From Linum tenue (taxonomy: Eukaryota > Streptophyta > Magnoliopsida > Malpighiales > Linaceae), in assembly GCA_946122785.1 (NCBI GenBank), contig CAMGYJ010000004.1:20544150-20608149 (forward strand): DNA of 64,000 nucleotides. The letters are read 5' to 3'. Of the stretch, positions 11,402 through 22,656 are shown in pieces (within the stretch, counting starts at the first letter, position 1; every line of letters starts with the position of its first letter). The translations under genes and the position numbers were made by a program. The notes under the pieces were generated by a model, which saw nothing but the letters and a program-made list of their open reading frames with translations, made no database searches and had not been told where the DNA came from.

Positions 11402-12027
11402 TTTTGGGGCGATTTGGGCCGGTTCGGGTCACCGGAGTCGATTTCCGGCGAGACTCCGACGAGCACTTTCCGGGCAGAATTTCGAAATTTCATCGACTCC
11501 ATAACCTTCCCCTCATCGCCCCCTACACCTCTACTTGTGTCTCTAGGTTTGATTTTGCCCTTTACCTTGTGAATTGTGGAGAATTGGGTGTTAGGGTGTG
11601 TATTTAGAGAACTTCATTGAATCTTGCCATTTGATTGAAATTGATCGAGGGGAAGGCTTGGTTTATGTGTGGATTGTGTTGGGCAATGTTCCCCTTGCTT
11701 GATTGAGCCCTTTTATGCTAGGAATTTTCCCATTCTTTGCTTAACTTAAAAGTGCAGACAAGGTGTTCGATGAAATGCCAGTTTTTCATACCATGTTGTG
11801 GGAGCCGGTTGGGGCCCTTAATAATGTGTTTTGATGGTGTGTTTGCTATGGATGTGAACCTTAAGTTGCCTACTTTATTGTGAATGTGCACCCCTGCCTT
11901 GATTGCGCCCATTTGTTCAAGTTATTTCACCTTGAACTATGGATGGAACTATGGTTCGGCTGTTTTCTGTTATTAAGTGTAGGGGTGTGATTGACCATTC
12001 CTATGGCTATTTTGGCTCCACTTTGGT
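11268..12027 (+). other. Unassigned segment between gag and ORF1 of element B
   Basis: Contains leader-like, CT-rich sequence (11290-11540) and a stretch near 11752 that in one frame reads KVFDEMP, reminiscent of a PPR repeat. It is too short and isolated to call. The origin of the segment is unclear; it separates two retroelement coding regions. Confidence 0.3.
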
Positions 12028-13381
12028 TTGCTTTCTTGCAGGACCATGTTGAAACTAGATCTTAAGCATCGGTTTGTCCGTGATTTGAAGAGGGCCCCCC
12101 ACAAGGATCGCTTTAACCGCGTCTTGGCAGCTAAGTTTGGGAGGCATCACTATTGGTCCAGGAGGGAGTTTGAGAACTTCCTCGCTATTGCCACCAACCG
12201 CACATGGCGCCGGTTGTTGTCTGTGCACGAGAAGGTCTACTACGAGCTGGTGCTAGAGTTCTACACAACCTTTCGGCACGAAGAGACCACCGACTGGGCG
12301 GACAGCGAAGCCGTCAAGTTCAGGCTAGGAGGTGAGACCCACTCCATGAGCTACCATGACTTGGCGTCGCTCTCGACCTCGACATGGACGATGACAAGGA
12401 TTATGCCACCGAGCTCACTAATCCAGACAGTGTATCCTTCAAGGCTTTGTACACCCGGCTAGCTCATCCCGGTCAGGACCCTTTCATGGGGGGCGGACGA
12501 AGGCTAGCACCTTGCAGCTCGAGAATCGCATACTCCACCACTTGCTCGCGAAGTCCTTCACTCTAGCTGGGGAAAGTGCCAGCACCCTGACCAGGAGGTC
12601 CATGTACTTCATCAACTCCTTCCACACGGCGAACCATGATCTCCACCTGGGTTCTGTGGTGGCAAGGACTCTGGACAAGAGTGCTATTACTCTGGGGACC
12701 CTCCACCGCACCCCACTCATCACCCGCCTGGCAGCCTATTTCCAGATCCCCTATCAGGATTGCACAGAGCAAGGGGGACACTTGTGTCTTCGGAGAAGAC
12801 ACGATCTCGAAGATGCACATGCTGCGAGTCGAGCGCGGCGTCAAGTGGATTGGGGATTTCCTGCTCCACCCCTCCCTGCGGAGGATCAGCCCGCAGTTCC
12901 TAAGGATGTTGCCACCGAGGATGTCCACCCCGATGATGTGGACGATGCTGTCGCCCACACTGCCCCTTACAAGACCACATATGAGCATGGGGGTGGTACT
13001 CCACATTTCCATCCCAAGACTACTTCACTCACCAGTTCCAGCAGCTGAATCTCCAGAATCAGCAGCTCCTCGAGCATCATCTCCTGTTCCAGCAGCAGTA
13101 CTCGGCTCACCAGTCACCAGGCCGAGTATAACACCAGGATGGCTGCATATGATGAGCGCCTCGACCGCATGGAGGCCCAGCAGGGGGTGACCCTTGCTCA
13201 CATCGAGAGGGAGCGTGGTCGGGCTCGTCGTATGCAGGAGGTTCAGCAGCACCTACTCTAGCTGATACCAGGCGAGCAGCCGGTCTGGACGACTCCCTGG
13301 GAGGACTCCCCACTTCCACCCCCGCCAGCCAGTGATGATGCCTTCATGGACGACATCGACCTTGACAACCTTGGCGACGAG
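12028..13381 (+). pseudogene. ATHILA ORF1-like protein, frameshifted
   Basis: 12028-12462 encodes a segment with FENFLAIATNRTWRRLL and YYELVLEFYTTFRHE, the pattern of the plant ATHILA ORF-1 family found downstream of pol in Athila elements. After a frame change near 12380-12500 the similarity-bearing reading resumes (12512-13048) and again shifts near 13020. The C-terminal part is a Gln-rich coiled coil (about 13021-13260) and ends in an acidic tail at a TAG, 13381. Its job in Athila elements is not established. Confidence 0.6.
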
Positions 13382-15248
13382 TAGTCTATACTCGTCGCCC
13401 TTCGAGTGTGTTTTTGTTTTGGACTTTTCTTGTTTGCTCCATGTGTGTGAGGAGATTGAACTGAGTCTTTTGTGTGTGTGTTTTCTTTTGTGGATTGTCC
13501 ATTATGTGGCCATCTCGGCTAACTCCGATCCCTAACGCAGAGTGTGCTAGTGTGTTCTTTATGTTCCCTTCGTGCAGAATAGTTCCATCATTCTTTCTGT
13601 CCCCCGCTGACTGGTCCACTTCCAGTCCCCTGGCAGTCTTTCCTTCCGGTAACATCGTTCCCCTTATCCTTCCCTCTGCTCCATTGCGTGCAATGTCGAA
13701 CTTAAATGTGGGGGGGGGGGGTGCTTTGTATTGGTTGGAATCTATATAGTGTGCTTGGAGCCTAGTCCGCTGTCCAAATCTCAAGATTTGAGGGCTCCAA
13801 GTACTGATGTTTGCGTGATCATATTGGCACTGTGGGTTTGATTGGTGAATCGAATGCCTTTCGAATTGATGCATGACAACTGGATTGTGACCAAGACAAC
13901 CTATAATGATGACTGAGACATGTAGTAGAGTTGTGTAGGGGTTCAGTGTTTCAACTGTTTGCTTACCAATTATGACTTGGATTGATCACTTGCTCTTGAC
14001 AGTCGTTTATGCATCTAGTTCAGGGAATCAGAATGAGAGATAGAGCATATAGGTAGTCATGTGAGATTTGAGCCTGCTCGTTTCTTTCTTGTAGCGATAG
14101 ATTCCTCTTCCATGATGTGTAACATTCACGTTGTCACTAGCTAAAATGATGGAGGCATAGGAATAGCCCACAACCAAATTGACTGTCCTAGTGTGTCATA
14201 CCCCCTAGTCAGCCCCTTTGAGCCGTGTAATTTCCTTTGTTTTGGTCTACAATGGAAAATCACCCTTTTGCATCTCTTAGAAGGTTCCACAGAGTGGTTT
14301 TTGCTTGTTCTTAGCTGTTTCTGCTAAAAATGATGTGAGGGTTGGAGGTAGTGCTTAAAAGTTGGGCATGTGTTGAAAAATGTGCAGAGGTGGTGGTTCA
14401 CTCAGGAAATGAAATGAAAAAAAGAAGAGAAAAAATGAATGAAAGCAAAAGAGAGTCACTACCAAAAATCTGAATCATGCTCATTAAGTAGTGTTTCTTA
14501 GCAGTCTGGCTTAGAAATACTAACATTATTGTGACCTCCTTCGCTCTGGTGCTCTAAAGAATTTGAGTAATGCAGAATGGCAGAAAGAAAGTAAGGGGTT
14601 TGAGTGGCTGTGAATGTGTTTGGGTTTGGAACTGTGGAACCTTATGCTATGAATACTTCCACCACCTATAAGGCCTTTTCCCCATGTCCAAGACCCTAGC
14701 CAGTCATCTGAACCTATGTCTAAGACCTCCGGATTAGTTAGTGGTGACATCCCTTATGTGAACTTTGACTTTTAGAGGCTGCCATCATGGTGAAGAGACG
14801 TTATAGGGATTGAGAGAATAAGCATGCACATTTTTTCGCATCAATTGTCCTGACCCCACTGGTCGAGAGTGAGCGTTTCATTTTCATATTCTCTATACTC
14901 TTTACCCCGGTGAGGACCTAGATGACTCGCTCTTGATTCTGATGTCTTGGGTTTGATGCATGCAATGACTGTCTTGGCTAAGTGGTTGAGTCGAGTCTAT
15001 GTTGGTTGGTGAACAGAAGGGAGACTCTTCCTATACCCGATTTTGCTGCACTCGAATGTCCTATGTGGTGGTTGTCTAAGTTGCTATTGAAGTTGTCCAT
15101 ATGTCAATGATCAAAAGCCAGTATGATTCACGTGTTATGTGCCTATATGATATGCCCCCAAAGTTGGTATGATTGAAATGTGTTGAGCTTACCTTGTATC
15201 TGACTTGGTTTGCTTGGGGACAAGCAAACGGTTAAGTGTGGGGGAATT
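13382..15248 (+). other. 3' non-coding region of element B, with G-tract and polypurine tract
   Basis: No protein-like frame. Contains a run of about 11 G at 13708-13719 after the motif AATGTCGAACTTAAATGTG, and a second GTTAAGTGTGGGGGAAT tract directly before the 3' LTR (15233-15248). The whole stretch is homologous to the equivalent region of element A (about 17105-20552). Confidence 0.7.
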
Positions 15249-16583
15249 TGATCACTTGATATATACACATGTTTTTGTCCACCATTCGTATACCGTTTGA
15301 GCTTCATTTTTCGTATCTTAGGCCAATTTCACGCTAAATTGTTCTTGTTTGTGATATTTCAGGTCCTAGTACGTGAATGGAGGTTTGGGAACGAGTTCAG
15401 GGTCGATTAGACGAAGAATGGACGTTTGGCGAGAAGTTGAGGAAGCCACACGCCCAAACATAACAGCCACACGGTCGTGTGGCGTGGCCGTGTGGAATTC
15501 CTTTGCACGGGCAAACCACACTGGCCGTGTACCAGGTCCCTTGAGGCCGTGTGGAACTCACAGAGATGTTGCACGAGCAGGCCGAGATTTCACACTGCCG
15601 TGCAGTTCTGGCCGTGTGACGTGCATGAAACCACTTAAGTGAAACGTGGCGTTTCTCACCTCCATACGGGTAGCTGGGATTTCTACACGGCCGTGTGGTC
15701 AGGAAATTCTGGGTTTTAACCCAATTTCGGGTCTTTTGGAGGGGGATGGAGTTTTTGAGCAAAAAACTGAGCTTTAGAGAGAGAAAGTGAGAAGAACAAA
15801 TCCTAAGAGCTATTTGGAGTGGATTTCACACCATTGAAGCCCAGATTGCATCCCCAGGAGTGAAGATCGACATCCCAGAGCATATTATCCTCATCTTTAT
15901 GAGTATGACTACTCTTATTTTTGTTTTCCTCTCTCTCTCTCTCTATGGAGTAAGAACCTTCTCTCACTTGGGTATGAAGAACCCTAGTTCCATGTGTTAG
16001 GGATCTTGATTGTAATAACTTTGGATTGATATACTAATTTATTTTAATCAATTGATGCATGATTCATCGAGTCAATTGAAGCCTGATCATCTTTTCTTGA
16101 TTTCTGCTGCAACCTGAGATAGATCGAATCTAATTAGGTTGTTAGAGCTTCATCAATCGGTAGTGGTAGATTGGTTATACGAGAGTTAATCGATTTACTG
16201 CTTTGTAATGGAATCCAATTCCAGTAGTGGAGTTCTGCGTTTAATGCCTCAGCAATCTATCCAGGTGAAGGCTAGTCGCATGCCGGTTAGTCTGCCTGCG
16301 AGGGCTTGGTCAGCTTAAGAGATTCCAAGCTACTGTCTAAGGAGCTAGGGGGACTCATTCCCGAGTGACTCTTCCTTTCCTCAAGAACTTTGAACCATTT
16401 CCTGCTTTCTTACTGCTTTTACTTAAAATCACAATCACTCGACTTAGTTTGCTAGATAATAGATAATCAGGGAGTAGGCAGTAGATCTAGACCCCGGGTT
16501 GAAAAATAGAGCTTGCCACTTTACTGCATTTCCGGACTGCGATTACACTTGGTCGCAGTTTGGTGTTGTGTTTTAGCGTGTCA
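15249..16583 (+). repeat. 3' LTR of element B, full length
   Basis: 1335 bp, TGAT...GTCA. It has an internal deletion relative to the 5' LTR (the about 60 bp at 10390-10453 is absent here). Same CACACGG palindrome cluster as the 5' copy. Confidence 0.9.
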
Positions 16584-16585
16584 GC

Positions 16586-16723
16586 TTTCAACCGGACCTT
16601 GATGTGCTACTTGATAAGGACCCATTTGCGACTCTTTGCCAAGCCATCGGCGATCCCTCTTGGTGGATGCGATGGAAGTCGATCGAGGTTGCACAATATG
16701 GTGTGGGGCAAAGAGAAAAGTGA
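16586..16723 (+). pseudogene. Second part of the element A ORF, downstream of element B
   Basis: Continues in the frame interrupted at 9305. It opens FQPDLDVLLDKDPFATLCQ and includes GDPSWWMRW before a TGA at 16721. The Trp-rich stretch is unlike the acidic N-terminal part. An overlapping frame stays open to 16877. The motif GCGCTTGGTGGGAGGCAACCC at 16913-16933 is the short landmark often found just after the coding part of plant Athila-type elements. Confidence 0.55.
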
Positions 16724-17970
16724 AGAAAGAAAGAAGAAGAAGTCTTGTGGGTGGAGACTCAAGAAAAATCAAGTTCACGAGCCCTCAATCATGGATTCAT
16801 CCAAAGCTTGTGACTTGAGACACCACCTCGCCGACGAGAACCTCAACTTCAAGGATGTTCTTGGGTGGACAGAAACTTGAAGAGCAACCGTCTGGCTCAC
16901 GACGTTAAAGAAGCGCTTGGTGGGAGGCAACCCAACCATCAACGGTGTGTTTATTTATTTTTATTTTTTTGCTTCAATAAGTCGACCTTTTGTTTTGCCG
17001 CCTCCTTGATCTTCCGGATCTCACCTTCCCTCCGCTCCCGAACACCAACATTCACCACTACCCGGCAACATCGTTCTACTTTCCTATTTTACGCCATTGA
17101 GGGCAATGTCGAGCTTAAGTGTGGGGGGGGGGGGGGGTAGTCCATTATGTATGTGTGTGTGAATGTTTGGTGTGATTTTGAATGCTTGGAGCCTAGTTGT
17201 ATCCCCAAATTTGAAAATTTTAAGGGCTTCAAGAAATGCTTGCATGATCAAAGTGGCATGTTTGTGGGAGAATCTCGTGTCTATTGCCATTAACCTCGAA
17301 TTGTTGAATGTGATTGTGTGTGTCCTATGATGATGACTGAGAGGTGCATTAGTATAGTGCAAAAGGTTAGTTCTCATGTGTGCAAAAATGAATGGATGTC
17401 TTGACTCGATTACTTGTTGATTACAATTGTCATGCATTGTGTTTTGTGAAAGTGGAATGAAAGATTGGGTGACTAGGTAGCCATGTGTGTTTTGAGTCTA
17501 TCGTTTTATTCTTGTGTGCTTAGATCCCTCTTACCATGGCGAGTAACATCACAGTTGTCACTAGTGAGTATGATGGAGGCATAGGATTAGTCCACACCCA
17601 AATGTTGATTGTCCCGAAATGTTTTATCCCCTAGTCAACCCCTTTGAGCCTTGTGACTTTGGGGGTCGTTCTCATGTTAGGAGCTCTTTGCTTGTGATCT
17701 TAATGGTGTTTAATAGAACGACCCCCCATCCTTTATTCGTGTATATACGTGTGCCATCCTTGTGTCTCGGAGCTCTCGCTTTTGAGTTCCATTGAGGTGC
17801 TACATAGGAGGATTGTGCGCGGTTCTTGCTAGAAATGAAAGAGGAAAGAGTAGCGTTGGAGTGAGTCTTAAAGGAGAGCATTGGTTATCAACTGTAGTGT
17901 GACAAGTGTTTAACTCTCTAGTACCCACCCCTCAAAAAGAAAAAAAGAAGAAAAAAGGATAGTAGAAAGA

Positions 17971-19668
17971 AGGGTTAATACCTTGTTATGGCCTGAACTA
18001 TGACCAAGTAATCAACTTTGGCCAGTGGTTTGAGAAATTAACATCCTGGCCCGATCTATGCAGCATATTGACAAAATTGGCCTGGAGCGTGGTTTGACCG
18101 TTTGTTTGGACGGTCAACACCGTTGACCGTTAGTCAACTGTCCAGGTCACTGCCATGTCAACATAAAAAATTACAATTTCAATTTTTTTTATTTCATTTA
18201 CAAAAATTGAATAATTAAAAAAAAAAAACAAAATCCAAAAATTTTGGCCCACCCATCCCCACCTTATCCCCTCACCTTCTTTCCTTTTCGGTCAATCCCT
18301 ATTCCATCTTCTTCCTCCTTCTTCCCCGACGAGCTCTTTCTTCCTCCTTCTTCCTCCTCCTTCTTCCTCTTCCGTGGCTCTCCCGGTTTTAAAGCGAGAA
18401 AGAAAGAGCTCTCAATCTGAGGAAGTACATCATCCATCGTCGATATCTATCTATCTGTCGGAAGCGGCTGTTTTCTGCTTCTTCTGAGTCGATTTCACGG
18501 TGAACGGGGCGGCGGAGCTTGGGTGGTGCTGAGCTCGAGTTCTTTCTTTCTTTTCTTAACTCTTCCCTGGAAGGAAGGAAGATGAGTGTGGTGGGGAGAC
18601 AGATGTCGGGATCTCACTCCACGGCGCACCACCACCGCCAGTACTCCGATAACTTCATCGACGCCAGCAAATGGCTGCAGTCATCTTCTCAGGTAACCAA
18701 CCATACATTCTGCGGATGATTTTTTTTTTGGTTTCGACTTTGGGCTGAAGAATTACTGTGATGGTGCGTAGGACTTCGGGTATGGGTCAAAGATGAATCG
18801 GAGCCTGCAGTCAAACCCGTCGACTCCGCCGGTATGCTCGCGATCGTCGAGCCTCCGGAACGTTGGGGACGACCATGCGTCACCGGGCCTACTCGATCTC
18901 CACTCCTTCGACACCGAGCTTCTCACCGAGGTTTGGCTTATGTTGCAGTTGAGCTGCATTTCGGTTTGATTGGAGTAGTCGCCGCCAATTTTAGGAGCTG
19001 AATTGGATCAGGGTTTTGGGAATTGAGAAACGAATAAATTGTGGATTACAGAATGAAACGAGCTTATGTAGTAGCGAATTGTTGGTCTGTAGGTGCAGAA
19101 TGGGAGCGGTTATGAAGGGTACTCGTTCGATGAACGACGAAGCTCTCGTGGTAGAAGTTTTGATGAATCCGAGCCAAATCTCTTGGCCGGCAAAGTTGGA
19201 AGCAGATCCACTAAAGGGCTGCCTGAGAGTAGCCTTCTCAAGAGCTTCTCTGGTTCCGTGGATAAGGAGAGAGCCAACAATGTAGCCAAGATCAAAGTTG
19301 TGGTATGTTTGTTGAAGAAGGAATGGAGGCGGCGTCTCGTCGGGGAAGAAGGAGGAAGAAGATGGAATAGGGATTGACCGAAAAGGAAAGAAGGTGAGGG
19401 GATAAGGTGGAGATGGGTGGGCCAAAATTTTTGGATTTTGTTTTTTTTTTAATTATTAAATTTTTGTAAATGAAATAAAAAGAAAAATGAAATTGTAATT
19501 TTTTATGTTGACATGGCAGTGACCTGGACAGTTGACTAACGGTCAAACCACGCTCCAGGCCAATTTTGTCAATATGCTGCATAGATCGGGCCAGGATGTT
19601 AATTTCTCAAACCACTGGCCAAAGTTGATTACTTGGTCATAGTTCAGGCCATAACAAGGTATTAACCC
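17971..19668 (+). mobile_element. Pack-MULE carrying kinesin-13 exons
   Basis: Terminal inverted repeats of about 350 bp start GGGTTAATACCTTGTTATGG and end with the complement. A perfect 9-bp target duplication TAGAAAGAA is present at 17962-17970 and 19669-19677, diagnostic of Mutator-like elements. No transposase; the cargo is a piece of a host gene with introns. Inserted in the 3' non-coding part of LTR element A. Confidence 0.95.
18582..19302 (+). pseudogene. Captured 5' end of a kinesin-13 (KIN13B-like) gene
   Basis: Three exons at 18582-18692, 18772-18930 and 19093-19302 with proper GT-AG borders and one frame of 160 codons. Shared with Arabidopsis kinesin-13B as I recall it: RQYSDN and KWLQS near the start, SPGLLDLHSFDTELL at residues 75-89, and AKIKVVV at the beginning of the motor domain. 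The fragment stops there, at a splice donor, so no ATP-binding or microtubule-binding part is present. About 200 bp of the donor gene's leader was also taken. Kinesin-13s depolymerise microtubules and act in plant wall patterning; this piece cannot. The intact frame suggests a fairly recent capture. Confidence 0.85.
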
Positions 19669-20552
19669 TAGAAAGAAAGAGAAACGAAAAAGAGGTTATA
19701 AAACGGGGTCAATAAAGTAGAGAGTGCCACAAAAGATTAGAAGAGTATGCTCTAAGTGGGGTTTCTTGGCATGTAAGCCATTGAAACCCCCTCAATAGTG
19801 TTTTAGAAATCCTTCACTACTAAGTCGAAATGTGATAGCAAGAAAGACCGAGGAGGAGTGCTAAAAGGTAGTTCATGAAGGGTGATAGGCTGGAAGGGAG
19901 AAGGAAGGTTCTTAGTCGAAACCATAGAACCTTCGGGTTTAGGGTGAAGATGTAGGCCTCATGACGTGTTTGCCACCACCCAAAAATACTTTTCCTCATG
20001 TCCAAGACAATTGCCAGTCATTTGAACCCGTGTCTAAGACCTCCGGACAAGCTAGTGATGACAACTGCCCCATGAACTCTAACCTTTAGAGGTTGCCGCC
20101 GTGGTGAAGAGACGATAGGGCCGAGTGTATATGACTGTGCACATTCTTTGCACCAAAAAGGTCCCAACCTCACTGGTCAAGAGAGTGAGTGATTCATTCT
20201 TGTTTTGCATGTCATATCATACCCCGGTGAGGACCTTTGTTACCCATTTGTTCGTTCCTTGGACTTGAATGTTATGCATGATTAGTTGGGGTTTATAAGT
20301 GATTTTGTTGAGACTTGCATTGATTCATGAACAAGGTGAGAACTTTTCATATCCTCATTTTGGTGACCTCGAATGTCGTTTGTGGTTGATGTCGGTATTG
20401 CTTGCAATGGTCCATGTGTTAATTGCCAATAGCCCTTGAAATTCGCCACTTTGTGCCCTTTGATTTGTCCCCAAAGCATTTTGATAGGCTGAGAGATTAC
20501 CTTGTGTGAAATGATTTGCTTGGGGACAAGCAAACGTCTAAGTGTGGGGGAG

Positions 20553-22229
20553 TGATTCGGGTCCACTTGTACACATTTTACCCCTCATTTCTTGATAGTT
20601 TTGCTTTGCATTTCATCGTCTCTCAACATATTTCATGCTAGGTTGTGCTTGTTTTGATACATTCCAGGTCCTAGCACGTGTGGAAGGGTCGAGGACGAGT
20701 TTTGGGACGATTGGAGGCCAAAAAGTGCAAAAACCGAAGAAAAGTCCAAAGTCCGTGATAGTTGCCCCGTAACAGTGAAGTGCAGGCGTCCAGGTTTCAG
20801 GCCATGTTCACGGTTTCTCATTGGAGGGTACAGTCTCCTAAGGCCATGAACTGAAGCCATAAACCGTGAAGCGTCCAGGGCAATTTCTGAGGTTACTGAC
20901 ACCGCGTGAGTTCACGGTCACCAAGACCGTGAACTCAAGTGAGTGAAGCGGTGCATTTCGACACAGCAAGCCGAGTTCACAGACGCGTTGAGGAGTTCGC
21001 GATCGTGAACTCAGCACGATCTCAGTATAAAGGGAGAGCTGAAAGGAAGAAGAAAACATGAGCTTCATTTTTAGAATAGGTTTTCATTTTTCAGAATAAG
21101 GAGGCTTCTAGTGAGAGGTTAGGGTTTCTTCTAGAGTGAGAAAGTGCAAATCAAAGGAGGAAGAAGGAGCTTTGGGCTTGTTCCTAGCTAGAGGATTGAA
21201 GATTTCTTCATCTCAAGGGTGTCTCAAGCAACAAGGAGGAAAGATTGGCATCACTTCATGGTTCTTTCTTCCCCTTTTGTTGTTTTCTCTTGTCTAGCTA
21301 TGGAATAGCCTACCTACTCACTTGGGTATTGTGAATCCTAGTCTCTCTATGTGTTAGGATGTAATAACATGAACCTATTGTGTTGATTGAGTGTTTTATA
21401 TGATATTTGAGGTATTATTCATGAATGATTGAGTGTGCTAGCTTTAACTCAATATTGGGTAAAATTGACCTAGAGGGTGGAAATCCCCTTTTGGTCCAAT
21501 AGGAAACTAGACTTCTTAGCCACTTGGGTAACCTCCTTTAGGTCGATTTAAGACCAAAATCTCAAGTATCGGAGTAGGGTCGTGATTCCATCGGGATTGG
21601 TCTATCTGCCGACCGGATTAAGTTCCGATGGTTTGGTATGCAATCCTTAATTGGCTAGTCGAGAGGATTAGGTTTCCTATCCTATTGTTGTCACCCTTAG
21701 ACGAATAGTTAAGTGAGTTAGCTTTCTAACTTGTTGCAATGAGTCTCAATTAGCTAACTAAGAGAGTTAGGGATCTCCTGGATTGATTGGTGAAGAGGGC
21801 TAGGTCCCTAGCTATGAATCACAATCCTTAACCTAACGGTTAAGAGAGCTAGTTCTCCTAGCTTATATTTGTTGATTTTCCTTCATTGATCGACTAAGGG
21901 AGTTTGTCCCTAGCTAGTTGCACCCACCTCGCGGTGTATGAACACGTCTTTCACACTAGAGCTTTGTTTGTCGTTTCTTAGCATAAGACTAGGGGGAGCA
22001 ATACCCGAGTTAAGCCCTCTCGAGTAGAATTCTCCTCCATTTACTTTCCTTGTTTGTTTAATTTGTAGTTTTCTTAGTTTTAAACCCAAAACTGTTTTGC
22101 AAGATAACAACTTAAGCGATTGAAGTAGGGGTTTGACAATTAAATACTTGCCCTCTACTGCACCCGGCTAGAGTTTAAAAACTTGGGCTCTAGTCGGGAT
22201 TAATTCTCGGTGTAGTTTTGTGCGAGTCA
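20553..22229 (+). repeat. 3' LTR of element A
   Basis: 1677 bp, same TG...CA ends as 6307-8036, with several small indels relative to it. Followed by target duplication GGAGG. Confidence 0.9.
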
Positions 22230-22234
22230 GGAGG

Positions 22235-22656
22235 CAGAGCAAAGGAATGGTCGGAGTTCCCTTCCTCTTTGAGCTATCCACCGCTGTCTGTCGGAAAAGG
22301 GAGGTGGCAGATGCAGAGGTGGCTGGGAAAGTGATTCCATTTAGGATTAGGAAGGGAGGTCCCAAATGCTGCCGAAGGGATTTTTAAAATTTTTATTTTT
22401 ATTTTTTATTTTAATTGAACTAGAGAATTAGAAAAAATATTAGTTAATGATGTGGCGCCCATGCATCAGCCAAGTCAGTTGTTTTTTGTTGAGTCACTAA
22501 CGGAATAGTGTTTGATCGTTAATATTAACGGTCAAAGAAAATTATGTTCCAAATTTGTCCAATAGTTTCAAAAGTATGTCATAAATGTCTGATTTGAAAA
22601 ATCGGGCTAGAACTGTCACTTACGCCAAACTTCGAGCCAAACTAGAGTATTAACCC
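22235..22656 (+). mobile_element. Right half of the MULE split by LTR element A
   Basis: Ends ...GAGTATTAACCC, i.e. the terminus GGGTTAATACTC on the other strand, and is inverted relative to 5429-5640. A degenerate copy of the same terminus lies at 31610-31651. The left outer end is missing, so a target duplication cannot be confirmed. Confidence 0.65.

Larger units (their letters stand above)
9306..16583 (+). mobile_element. LTR retrotransposon B, Athila-like, nested in A
   Basis: LTRs start TGAT(G/C)ACTTGATATATAC; the intact 3' copy ends AGCGTGTCA. The direct repeat GCTTT flanks it at 9301-9305 and 16584-16588. The 5' LTR has lost its last about 75 bp together with the primer site, joining straight to gag at about 10618. 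The interior carries a gag domain and an ATHILA ORF1-like region but no recognisable pol. 7278 bp. Confidence 0.9.
16724..20552 (+). other. 3' non-coding region of element A (interrupted by the Pack-MULE)
   Basis: Apart from the Pack-MULE at 17971-19668 no gene is seen. A run of about 14 G at 17124-17137 follows AATGTCGAGCTTAAGTGTG, and the polypurine tract CTAAGTGTGGGGGAG abuts the 3' LTR at 20538-20552. Similar in sequence and order of blocks to 13690-15248 in element B. Confidence 0.7.
6307..22229 (+). mobile_element. LTR retrotransposon A, Athila-like, non-autonomous, with two nested insertions
   Basis: Two LTRs both start TGATTCGGGTCC and end GCGAGTCA. The direct repeat GGAGG flanks the element at 6302-6306 and 22230-22234. 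A primer site of the tRNA-Asp type follows the 5' LTR, and a G-rich polypurine tract precedes the 3' LTR. Removing element B and the Pack-MULE leaves about 6.9 kb. No protease, reverse transcriptase or integrase was seen; the only coding part is an acidic ORF now split by element B. Primer-site type and layout point to the Ty3/gypsy Athila lineage. Confidence 0.9.

Noticed and set aside
11752..11812. Possible PPR repeat fragment reading KVFDEMP
   Set aside because: Only seven residues, no second repeat, and stops close by in the same frame.
12563..13319. Minus-strand ORFs opposite the ATHILA ORF1 region
   Set aside because: Complementary frames of GC-rich coding sequence, no domain pattern.
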